From Mariprofundaceae bacterium (GTDB lineage: Bacteria; Pseudomonadota; Zetaproteobacteria; Mariprofundales; Mariprofundaceae): 8,127 bases of DNA. Every line of letters starts with the position of its first letter. Positions within the stretch are counted from its first letter, which is position 1. Positions 1-6,294 of this stretch are shown piece after piece. The stretch lies in NCBI GenBank assembly GCA_030950875.1, contig JAUZQS010000288.1:1-8127 (forward strand). Reading direction: 5' to 3'. Made by a program: the position numbers and the translations under genes. The notes below the pieces were generated by a model. The model was not told the origin of the DNA. It did no database searches and was given only the letters and a program-made list of their open reading frames with translations.

Positions 1-644
1 AGCATTTTTCCAGCTCCAAGGGCAGTTTGATATGCCAGTTTGGCGGCAAGCTCTTTTGATAAGCCCAATGATTCACCCGTAGCTTGCATCACTTCTGCGA
101 GCAAAAAGAAATAGGCAGGGCCGCTACCCGATACAGCGGTTACAGCATGCAGGTGTTTTTCATCATCCACCCATGCAGTCTCACCTGATGCAGCGAGGAT
201 ATATTCGGCTTGTTTTTTATGCGTTTCATCAGCATCACTAAATAAGACCGACATGCCTGCACCAACCAAAGCAGGGGTGTTGGGCATGACGCGTACCAAG
301 CCAACGCTTGCTGAGTTTATAAACTGTTTTAGCTGAGCCATGTTAACACCCGCAGCAATACTGATGGCCGTTAATTTTTCAGGGAGATGCTCAGCAATGC
401 CTGCTAGTACTGTCTCCATTTGTTGCGGTTTAACCGCCAGTACCAAAATATCTGCATTGGCAATAGCGGATGCATTATTGCTATCTGTTTTGACACCGTA
501 GCGTTGATGTAAGTCTTTCAAACGACTTTCTTGGATATCGGAAACACAAATTTTATGACTGTTATGTCCTGATTGGGTTAGGCCAGAAATCAGCGCTTCG
601 GCCATATTTCCGCCGCCGATAAATGTAATCTTTAGATTTTGCAT
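1..644 (-). CDS. proC: Pyrroline-5-carboxylate reductase, C-terminus cut by window edge
   Basis: This enzyme catalyses the last step of proline synthesis, the NAD(P)H-dependent reduction of 1-pyrroline-5-carboxylate to L-proline in the cytoplasm. I translated 214 codons by hand from the ATG at 644. The N-terminus has the Rossmann dinucleotide-binding motif FIGGGNMAEALI (residues 8-19). It is followed by LAVKPQ (69-74), VRVMPNTPALVGAG (117-130) and the C-terminal-domain signature AVSGSGPAYFF (170-180), all typical of ProC. Family members are about 270 residues, so roughly 55 residues lie beyond the left edge. The start is supported by an AAAAGG ribosome-binding site 6 bases upstream. The gene lies 14 bases after the yggS stop; yggS-proC adjacency is a very common bacterial arrangement. 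No frameshift or missing motif is visible. Confidence 0.96.
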   Translation of the reverse strand, partial: MQNLKITFIGGGNMAEALISGLTQSGHNSHKICVSDIQESRLKDLHQRYGVKTDSNNASAIANADILVLAVKPQQMETVLAGIAEHLPEKLTAISIAAGVNMAQLKQFINSASVGLVRVMPNTPALVGAGMSVLFSDADETHKKQAEYILAASGETAWVDDEKHLHAVTAVSGSGPAYFFLLAEVMQATGESLGLSKELAAKLAYQTALGAGKM

Positions 645-650
645 GGTTTG

Positions 651-656
651 CCTTTT
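651..656 (-). promoter_or_regulatory. Ribosome-binding site of proC
   Basis: The minus strand reads AAAAGG here, 6 bases before the ATG at 644. It sits in the 14-base gap after the yggS stop and supports this start for proC. Confidence 0.7.
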
Positions 657-658
657 AG

Positions 659-1306
659 TCATTTTTGGTCTGTTGCTACTGCATCAAACAAGGAACTTCC
701 TAATCGCACCATTGTTGCTCCTTCTTGTACTGCCGTTTCCCAATCACCACTCATTCCCATACATAACTCACGTATTGTGCCATATTCCTGCTGTAAGTCA
801 TCTCGTAGTTCATGTAAAAGTCGAAATGCAGGTGCGGGATTTACATCTTTGGCGGCCATGCCCATCAGGCCAATGATTTGCAACTCTTTCATGGCGGAGA
901 GTGCAGTGTATAGTTCTGGTAATGCTTTGGGCTGCACACCTTGTTTTTGAGATTCTCCTGAAATATTAACTTGAATCAATACGGGTAAGGTGCGCTTTTG
1001 AAGGTGCTTGGCAACAGCTTGGGCGGCCTCCAAATCGCAGAGTGAATGCCACATGCAGGCATATTGGGCAATATATTTGGCTTTGTTTTTTTGTAATGGG
1101 CCAATAAAGTGCCACTGAGCATGGGGAAATTTTATAGCCCGATCTCGAAGGTTTTGCGGACGTGACTCGGCAAAATCACATTGCCCTGCATCAATTAACA
1201 TTTGTACAGCCTCATCAGAGGTATATTTTGATACAGCTAACAGGCGCGTATGGCTGGTCGCCAATGAGCAACAAATATCAGCCCATGTTTGAACTAACTG
1301 CTTCAC
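659..1306 (-). CDS. yggS: YggS-family pyridoxal phosphate homeostasis protein
   Basis: This is a fold-type III PLP-binding protein (YggS/PROSC/YBL036C family) that buffers cytoplasmic pyridoxal phosphate and has no known catalytic activity. With the GTG start at 1306 it has 215 residues. Visible motifs are LLAVSK (22-27, K27 the expected PLP lysine), FAESRPQNLRDR (45-56, at the position of the usual FGENxVQE), WHFIGPLQKNKAKYI (65-79), LIQVNISGESQKQGV (110-124) and the phosphate-binding C-terminus MGMSGDWETAVQEGATMVRLG (183-203). An ATG at 1432 is in frame, but it would overlap wecA by 130 bases and add about 42 residues of non-family sequence. The GTG overlaps the wecA TGA as GTGA, which matches the coupling seen elsewhere in this operon. 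The resulting N-terminus is about ten residues shorter than in E. coli YggS, and no good ribosome-binding site precedes it, so the exact start is less sure than the identity. Confidence 0.93.
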   Translation of the reverse strand: MKQLVQTWADICCSLATSHTRLLAVSKYTSDEAVQMLIDAGQCDFAESRPQNLRDRAIKFPHAQWHFIGPLQKNKAKYIAQYACMWHSLCDLEAAQAVAKHLQKRTLPVLIQVNISGESQKQGVQPKALPELYTALSAMKELQIIGLMGMAAKDVNPAPAFRLLHELRDDLQQEYGTIRELCMGMSGDWETAVQEGATMVRLGSSLFDAVATDQK

Positions 1307-2424
1307 TTGTTTGCTGCTCTGCTCATTAAAATGGTTAAAATTGCATAAAATATTAGGGACTGGCCTAGCAGTAACCATACACTGAGAATCGGGCTTTTTA
1401 CCAAAGCCAAGGCCGCCAAACCAACCATGCATGAGAAACCTAAAATAAGCATGACAGCTTGTCGTTGTGAACAGCCCAAAGCCATAAGTCGGTGATGTAA
1501 ATGATCGCGTCCGACATATTCAAGCCATTCACGGACATTATGCACATCACCACGCTGAATACGCGCCACAGTGGTATGAATCATATCAAAAATCATCACG
1601 GAAAAAATAAGTAGTGGTGCGGCATAGGCCTTGATGGCACCTTCTGAAGACCAATCACCCATGACGGCAATGGCAGCCATCATCCAGCCCAAATATGTAC
1701 TTCCAACATCGCCTAAGAAACTGCGTGCAGGTGTTTTGTAACGAGCATTATCAGGCAAGAAGCCAATAGCTCCGCCAGCCAGCGCTAAGCATAAAAATAG
1801 CATGTATATTTGGCCTGTATGCCATGCTAATGAGCCCATTAACAGAGATGTCGTCGCGGCCAGTGATGCAGCCAAACCATTGATGCCATCAAGGAAGTTG
1901 AATGCATTGGTAATGCCAATAATCCATAGTCCCGTAACAGCATATTCTAAGCCATACCCCCACCAAGTATCGGGTGCAAAATTAAGATGTACGCCAACAG
2001 CCATTAAGATGCCTAGTGCCGATAATTGCCCCAGAAGTTTTACTGATGCGGATAATTCATGAATATCATCCCACAGTGATAGACAGCCTACAATTAAGGC
2101 TGATATACAGACGCCTTTTAGTTCAATGGAATAGTTGAAGTTCAGCAATAGTGTGATGTTGACAGCTAAAATAACGGATAAGCCGCCAATACGTGGGGTT
2201 ATAGTAGCATGTACACGTCTAGCATTATCGGGGATGTCCAATGCGCCTACTTTGTGAGCCAATATAATCACATAAGGCATAAGACCATAAGCAATCAAAG
2301 AAGATGCCAATGCCAATATAAAGCCTTGGGTGAATAAGCCGTGTAATGGCCAAGGAAAGGCCAAAACTAAACCGAAACATAGACCAGTATTGCGTATATA
2401 GGGGAGGTCTAGTGTTTGAAACAT
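1303..2424 (-). CDS. WecA/MraY-family polyprenyl-phosphate sugar-1-phosphate transferase
   Basis: This is an integral inner-membrane enzyme of glycosyltransferase family 4 in the Pfam sense (MraY/WecA/TagO). It moves a HexNAc-1-phosphate from a UDP-sugar to undecaprenyl phosphate, the first membrane step of O-antigen, enterobacterial-common-antigen-like or exopolysaccharide synthesis. It has 373 residues and many hydrophobic helices. Diagnostic motifs are DIPDNARRVHATITPRIGGL (63-82), the DD pair in SLWDDIHEL (D119, D120), NAFNFLDGINGL (173-184), SFLGDVGSTYLGW (235-247) and DHLHHR (307-312), the last corresponding to the HxHH motif of WecA. The ATG at 2424 has an AGGGG site 8 bases upstream, so an N-terminal extension of about 30 residues, with a possible extra hydrophobic segment (residues 13-31), appears real. 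It overlaps the aminotransferase end by 16 bases. The sugar specificity (GlcNAc, QuiNAc, FucNAc) cannot be read from sequence alone, so I give no wecA symbol. Confidence 0.94.
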   Translation of the reverse strand: MFQTLDLPYIRNTGLCFGLVLAFPWPLHGLFTQGFILALASSLIAYGLMPYVIILAHKVGALDIPDNARRVHATITPRIGGLSVILAVNITLLLNFNYSIELKGVCISALIVGCLSLWDDIHELSASVKLLGQLSALGILMAVGVHLNFAPDTWWGYGLEYAVTGLWIIGITNAFNFLDGINGLAASLAATTSLLMGSLAWHTGQIYMLFLCLALAGGAIGFLPDNARYKTPARSFLGDVGSTYLGWMMAAIAVMGDWSSEGAIKAYAAPLLIFSVMIFDMIHTTVARIQRGDVHNVREWLEYVGRDHLHHRLMALGCSQRQAVMLILGFSCMVGLAALALVKSPILSVWLLLGQSLIFYAILTILMSRAANK

Positions 2425-3437
2425 GTTTTTAACCCCTGTTCGTACTGTTGATACTCATGGCTGCTCATGGTTGGCAATAATGGCAGAGATATACAATCTT
2501 TCCATGCCTGATATGCGCCTTCGCATGGCTCATCTGTGGCAAAGTTTAGTGGTTTCTGAACAGGCTTGGCAGCACCAATGCCGTGTGCGTGCAAATGTTG
2601 AATGCATGCTTCTGCATCACCATCACTACGAATAATATAGCGAAAGGCATTGCCTATTCCTCGGTTACTGATGCTTTGCACATAGCTTTGGGGAAGATGC
2701 TTATCAATCCATAGCATGTGTTGTTGACGTTGCAGGGTTTCCTGCTGGTTACGCTCTAGACGACACAAAACCAAGGCTGCATGTATATCTGATAATGGGT
2801 GATGACCGACATAGCTTTGGGTAAAATCGGCCAGATCAGGGTTTGACATGGCACGTACTTGCATGCAAATAGCTTGTGATGCCATTACCATGCCTCCATA
2901 CGCACCCCCCCATGGTTTGGTGGCATGAAATGATGCAATAGAAACATCGCCAAAGCTTCCCACAGGCTTAGCATCGATCATAGCTCCAGCGGCTTGGGCA
3001 ATATCTTCAATAATAGGGCATGGCCAAGATTCTTTAACCAGAGGCTCAATCATGCCAAATGGATGGACTAAAATAACGGCATCGAGGCTGGGGGCAATAT
3101 GCCAAGCTTTATCTGCATTTAGGCGCAAACTATCATCGCAATCCATGCAGACTGGAAGGCAACCTGCAGCACGAACTGCAAACAATAAGGATGCGCATGC
3201 ATACGCTGGAATGCCGACACGCTTGATGTTCTTTTGCATGGATAGCGTGCGAATGGCAAGCATCAGCGCACTGGTTCCAGAATCGACAGCCACAGCATCA
3301 TGACAGCCAAGATGCTGTATGATGGTTTGTTCTAATAACCTTGCCTGAGCCCCTGATACTGTATACCCCGAAGATACAACCGACTGGACAGATGCGGAGA
3401 AATATTCATCAAATATGGGGCGTGAATGCGGTATCAT
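2409..3437 (-). CDS. DegT/DnrJ/EryC1/StrS family PLP-dependent sugar aminotransferase
   Basis: Fold-type I PLP enzymes of this family transfer an amino group, usually from glutamate, to a keto group on a nucleotide sugar, making amino sugars for surface glycans. The protein has 342 residues from the ATG at 3437. The N-terminus IPHSRPIFDEYF is typical of the family. SGTSAL (53-58) is the cofactor-phosphate region, D145 in PIIEDIAQAAGA should contact the PLP ring nitrogen, and K174 in SFHATKPWGGAYGG (169-182) is the expected Schiff-base lysine, so the enzyme looks active. An upstream in-frame ATG at 3461 would add eight residues. That ATG lies in the centre of a palindrome with no ribosome-binding site, whereas the one at 3437 begins exactly where family homology begins and has an AGG 10 bases upstream. 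The 3' end overlaps the WecA-like gene by 16 bases. No dehydratase making the keto-sugar substrate is present in the window, so the product sugar is unknown. Confidence 0.92.
   Translation of the reverse strand: MIPHSRPIFDEYFSASVQSVVSSGYTVSGAQARLLEQTIIQHLGCHDAVAVDSGTSALMLAIRTLSMQKNIKRVGIPAYACASLLFAVRAAGCLPVCMDCDDSLRLNADKAWHIAPSLDAVILVHPFGMIEPLVKESWPCPIIEDIAQAAGAMIDAKPVGSFGDVSIASFHATKPWGGAYGGMVMASQAICMQVRAMSNPDLADFTQSYVGHHPLSDIHAALVLCRLERNQQETLQRQQHMLWIDKHLPQSYVQSISNRGIGNAFRYIIRSDGDAEACIQHLHAHGIGAAKPVQKPLNFATDEPCEGAYQAWKDCISLPLLPTMSSHEYQQYEQGLKTCFKH
2433..2437 (-). promoter_or_regulatory. Ribosome-binding site of the WecA-like gene
   Basis: The minus strand reads AGGGG here, 8 bases before the ATG at 2424 and inside the end of the aminotransferase gene. 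It fixes the start of the transferase and shows that its N-terminal extension is probably translated. Confidence 0.7.
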
Positions 3438-3447
3438 TGGGTAACAA

Positions 3448-3473
3448 CCTAGATTATTCATGAATAATCTAGG
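3448..3473. repeat. Perfect 26-bp palindrome between the PIG-L and aminotransferase genes
   Basis: The half-site CCTAGATTATTCA (3448-3460) is followed directly by its exact reverse complement TGAATAATCTAGG (3461-3473). The palindrome starts at the first base after the PIG-L stop codon (3474-3476) and ends 10 bases before the aminotransferase ATG. In the mRNA it can fold into an 11-bp stem closed by a CAUG loop. The 3' arm ends in AGG, the only candidate ribosome-binding site for the downstream gene. It is followed by TTGTT, too weak a T-run for a standard terminator. Possible roles are translational control by site occlusion, an mRNA processing or stability element, or an operator for a dimeric regulator. 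I saw no second copy in the window. Confidence 0.9.
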
Positions 3474-4109
3474 CTAAAGGCTTATACGTACTGGAATAAA
3501 AGCTTCGGCACAGGATAGCTTGCTTTGCATGCCGCGAAAGTGTGCGGTTGCTAGCGCAATTTCGACAATATTTAAACGCACATGGGTACGGTCAAGTTGT
3601 GAAGCATGGGCTTCCAGAGCTTGTAATTTTAATTGTAAAACATTGTTAATGCCCATAAATGCAGTGGGGTCAAAGCCTGTTGATGATGGTGTTTCATAAT
3701 ATAACACATTGGGGACGTAACGGGTGACAGAACGCGCTACCTGCGCCAATACACGGTGATCTTGGTGTGTATCTTCGCCATAATTTACATACACTGTGTC
3801 GGGGTTGACTTGTTGAACAATGGTTTCGAGCTTTGCCATCAAATCCTGCGCTTGATGGGGTAACATGGTATCTGATAATCCACCCCAGTGAATTTTATGG
3901 ACACCTAAAATATTTGAGGCTGCTTGCTGCTCAGCTTTGCGTGTTTCACCCGCGCCACCCACATCGCCATATGTTGCGACAAAGATATGTACTTCATCAC
4001 CACGTGCAGCATGCTCTGCGAGGGTTCCACCACAACCAATCTCAAGATCATCAGGGTGTGGTGCGAGTGCCAGAATCCGTTTTGGACGATGTTGTTGAGG
4101 GTTTGTCAT
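3474..4109 (-). CDS. PIG-L/LmbE-family deacetylase
   Basis: Members of this family are zinc-dependent hydrolases that remove N-acetyl groups from GlcNAc-containing lipids, mycothiol precursors, antibiotics or other amino sugars. The protein has 211 residues, normal for the compact bacterial type. The metal-site signature is APHPDDLEIGCGG (16-28, with H18, D20 and D21). EDTHQDHR (112-119) is the second conserved block, supplying H115 and H118. Between them lies TYGDVGGAGETRKAEQQAA (46-64), including the conserved RxxE. There is no signal peptide, so it acts in the cytoplasm. Its ATG overlaps the WbqC stop as ATGA and has a good GGGAGG site 9 bases upstream. Its position between WbqC and a sugar aminotransferase suggests an amino-sugar substrate in glycan synthesis; that is inference from context. 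Confidence 0.93.
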   Translation of the reverse strand: MTNPQQHRPKRILALAPHPDDLEIGCGGTLAEHAARGDEVHIFVATYGDVGGAGETRKAEQQAASNILGVHKIHWGGLSDTMLPHQAQDLMAKLETIVQQVNPDTVYVNYGEDTHQDHRVLAQVARSVTRYVPNVLYYETPSSTGFDPTAFMGINNVLQLKLQALEAHASQLDRTHVRLNIVEIALATAHFRGMQSKLSCAEAFIPVRISL

Positions 4110-4801
4110 TGTGTCTTGCCTCCCATATTGCGAATGATATCGATGGATGAATCACCGCAATGAAATAGTACATCCAGCACGCTTAAATGAGAAATAAAAT
4201 CACCATGCAGTTGTGGATACACGGGGGCTTCGACTTGTTGAAAGTAGAGTTCGATATTGGCCTCTTGGAAAGTCGAAGGCTGTAAATAATTACGACCTTC
4301 AGAGCCTGACAAATAGGCTGTGCCATCTAAAATCTTGCATAATTCAATCAATCGCAGTGTAGGATCATCAGACACTTTTCCTATATCCGATGCCAATAAC
4401 AACGGCGTTTCACATGCGAGCATGCCTCCTAAAGCACGAATGATTGCTACATTTAATGCACACAGGTTTTCCCAAGATTGTTCAAAAATAGGTTTTAGTT
4501 CAGGCCAGTATTTGTCCAGATAAGGCGCTTTGGCATAACTCTGTTCAATGGATGCGATTTGTTTTCGTGCCCATGGTTTTGGGGCAATGCCAACGTGCGC
4601 GATGCTTTGCGGGAAACGGTACGTCACGGGAACAGTAAGCCATTGAGCTCCATTGGGTGTTTTGATGCGATTGCGGTTCTGCCATTCATTTTTATGGTAT
4701 TGAACGGTGTCTAAAATGATAAACGCATCGGAAATCATCCATTTATGAAAAAAACCAGCCCACGGCAAATAATTAGGCTGATGAATTGTGATGAGTTTCA
4801 T
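4106..4801 (-). CDS. WbqC-family protein
   Basis: WbqC-like proteins occur in O-antigen and other surface glycan clusters; their biochemical role was not settled as far as I know. The protein has 231 residues. The N-terminus MKLITIHQPNYLPWAGFFHK carries the family hallmark HQPNYLPW (7-14). It is followed by ILDTVQYHKNEWQNRNRIK (29-47) and, near the C-terminal third, TAYLSGSEGRNYL (161-173). A longer in-frame reading from 4963 adds 54 residues that match nothing in the family and run inside the PHP gene, so I reject it. The chosen ATG overlaps the PHP stop codon as ATGA, and no strong ribosome-binding site precedes it, so translation is probably coupled. Conserved histidine, aspartate and arginine residues suggest an enzyme rather than a structural protein. 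The tight link to PIG-L and DegT hints at acylation or other processing of an amino sugar, which is inference. Confidence 0.9.
   Translation of the reverse strand: MKLITIHQPNYLPWAGFFHKWMISDAFIILDTVQYHKNEWQNRNRIKTPNGAQWLTVPVTYRFPQSIAHVGIAPKPWARKQIASIEQSYAKAPYLDKYWPELKPIFEQSWENLCALNVAIIRALGGMLACETPLLLASDIGKVSDDPTLRLIELCKILDGTAYLSGSEGRNYLQPSTFQEANIELYFQQVEAPVYPQLHGDFISHLSVLDVLFHCGDSSIDIIRNMGGKTQ
4119..4124 (-). promoter_or_regulatory. Ribosome-binding site of the PIG-L gene
   Basis: The minus strand reads GGGAGG here, 9 bases before the ATG at 4109 and inside the end of the WbqC gene. It is one of the strongest sites in the window and suggests that the PIG-L gene is initiated independently as well as by coupling. 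Confidence 0.7.
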
Positions 4802-6294
4802 TCGACATGTACCAGAAAAGGGTTGGCAACCATGCGTAGCCCCTGTTTGATTTGCAAGCGAATGACATGCGCACCCTTGCCGACTTGCAAAGCTATGATA
4901 GGTGTTCGTGTGGCATTTACTTGTAATAACGTTGTTTTGGCAATCCTGCCATCGACAATCCATTCACCTTTAAATGCTGGCTGTTCTTTGGAGCTTGGTA
5001 TGGTATCTGTTAATGCGGCAACAACATGCAGCGGTGGGCGAACACGCGCTTCATCACCTGGCAACATACGTAAACCATTGGCGTCTTCTAAATATAACGT
5101 TTGTATGGCGATATTCTTATCTTTTGTCATTCCCCATGCCACCATATGCCCTTGGCGCATGGCTGCTAGAACATCATCGGATTTAGCAGTCTTGCTCCAG
5201 ACATCCATCGGAAAGTTGCCCAAATACTCATTTGCCATACCCTCTTCATGGTAATCACCAGCGGCAACAGCCCAAATAGGTTTGTGATGGTAAGCACGCA
5301 TATAATCCATCATATAACGATCCCACAAACCTCCTGCCACGGTGTTTTGATCGGTGTCACCGTAGACTGCGGCAAAGGCATCGGCAGTAGGATCTTTGAA
5401 CACACGTTTGTTATAGGGCGGCGTATCCAGATGTATACCCATAGGGCCTTCTCTGACACCTGATAAGGTGCCTGGATGGGCCCAGATCACAAACAAACCT
5501 TGCTCATGGGCTGTATTGATAAAATCGACATCCGGATCTACCATAGGTTTCATTAACCATGATGTTAAAAACGCAATAAAAGATGCCATCAATAATAGCG
5601 CGATGGAATGTTTGCGACGGCGTATGAAAATGATTATTAAGACAAATATTAGAGCGCACCAAAATGCCAGTGAGATGGAGCGATTCCCATAAGCGTGGCG
5701 CAAATCATAACTACTTAGACCTTCAACCTGTGCAGGTTTTTCAATGCCCAATGTGATCATATGCCGCTCAGCATTATGTAAGGTTAAATTTTTAAAAGGT
5801 ATACCCGACCATGTGTAACCAGGGATGGATTCGGTACCTGCAAAAAGTTGAATTTCAGGGTGTTTGGCACGCTGGCGATTTAAGTCAGAGAAAAAATAAT
5901 CCAAGCCAGTGACATAGAGCGATGGGTGCTGCATAGCATAACCCAAAATATTGGGCATCGGGGCAATGCCAAAACGAATGGAAAAACGATCATGTTCGGT
6001 AAATGCCAATGTATCAATACCACGTTTTTTGGCCAACTCAATCAACATGTCCATATCATGCTTGCCATCAGAATGGGTGCTACGCACATCAATCAATACA
6101 CGCTTGGGGGAGTTGTTTTTTTGTACAGCAATTGTTTTTTGTTCAGCGTCAGAGTGTTGCTGTGTTGCTGCTAATTCGAGTTGATTAGAAGCTTTCAAAA
6201 GCTGCTGTAAACGTTGCATGTCTATATCGGAAGCGGCGGCATGAAATGCTCCTAAAAACAAACAGCATAATAGTAAGGAATTACGTACGAACAT
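4798..6294 (-). CDS. Exported, membrane-anchored PHP-domain metallophosphoesterase-like protein
   Basis: The PHP (polymerase and histidinol phosphatase) fold is a TIM-like barrel that binds two or three metals and usually hydrolyses phosphoesters. This 498-residue protein starts with a signal-like segment (FVRNSLLLCCLFLGAFHAAA, 2-21), then a charged, Gln-rich stretch. PHP motifs follow: STHSDG (72-77), FTEHD (98-102), AGTES (152-156), then, after an interruption, WAHPG (271-275) and AAGDYHEEG (344-352). The interruption is two hydrophobic helices (about 206-224 and 231-247) joined by RRRKHS. Under the positive-inside rule both halves of the domain would be periplasmic. The last 100 residues look beta-rich and lack motifs I know. 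The ATG at 6294 is preferred over 6318 because GGAGAGAG lies 9 bases upstream and the signal sequence follows at once. The gene overlaps the upstream glycosyltransferase by 14 bases. The first histidine of the usual DxHxH motif seems absent (DVRSTH). The substrate is unknown. Confidence 0.82.
   Translation of the reverse strand: MFVRNSLLLCCLFLGAFHAAASDIDMQRLQQLLKASNQLELAATQQHSDAEQKTIAVQKNNSPKRVLIDVRSTHSDGKHDMDMLIELAKKRGIDTLAFTEHDRFSIRFGIAPMPNILGYAMQHPSLYVTGLDYFFSDLNRQRAKHPEIQLFAGTESIPGYTWSGIPFKNLTLHNAERHMITLGIEKPAQVEGLSSYDLRHAYGNRSISLAFWCALIFVLIIIFIRRRKHSIALLLMASFIAFLTSWLMKPMVDPDVDFINTAHEQGLFVIWAHPGTLSGVREGPMGIHLDTPPYNKRVFKDPTADAFAAVYGDTDQNTVAGGLWDRYMMDYMRAYHHKPIWAVAAGDYHEEGMANEYLGNFPMDVWSKTAKSDDVLAAMRQGHMVAWGMTKDKNIAIQTLYLEDANGLRMLPGDEARVRPPLHVVAALTDTIPSSKEQPAFKGEWIVDGRIAKTTLLQVNATRTPIIALQVGKGAHVIRLQIKQGLRMVANPFLVHVE

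Noticed and set aside
3448..3473. The palindrome as an intrinsic terminator
   Set aside because: The stem is AT-rich and is followed only by TTGTT rather than a run of T, and the downstream genes have no visible promoter of their own.
3476..3510. A TATAAG stretch on the minus strand near the end of the PIG-L gene as a possible -10 box for the aminotransferase
   Set aside because: No recognisable -35 box lies 16-18 bases upstream, and the stretch is within coding sequence.
4802..4963. A 54-residue N-terminal extension of the WbqC-family protein, starting at an ATG at 4963
   Set aside because: It is antisense-free but lies wholly inside the PHP gene in another frame, matches nothing in the family, and the family start MKLITIHQPN coincides with an ATGA overlap at 4801.
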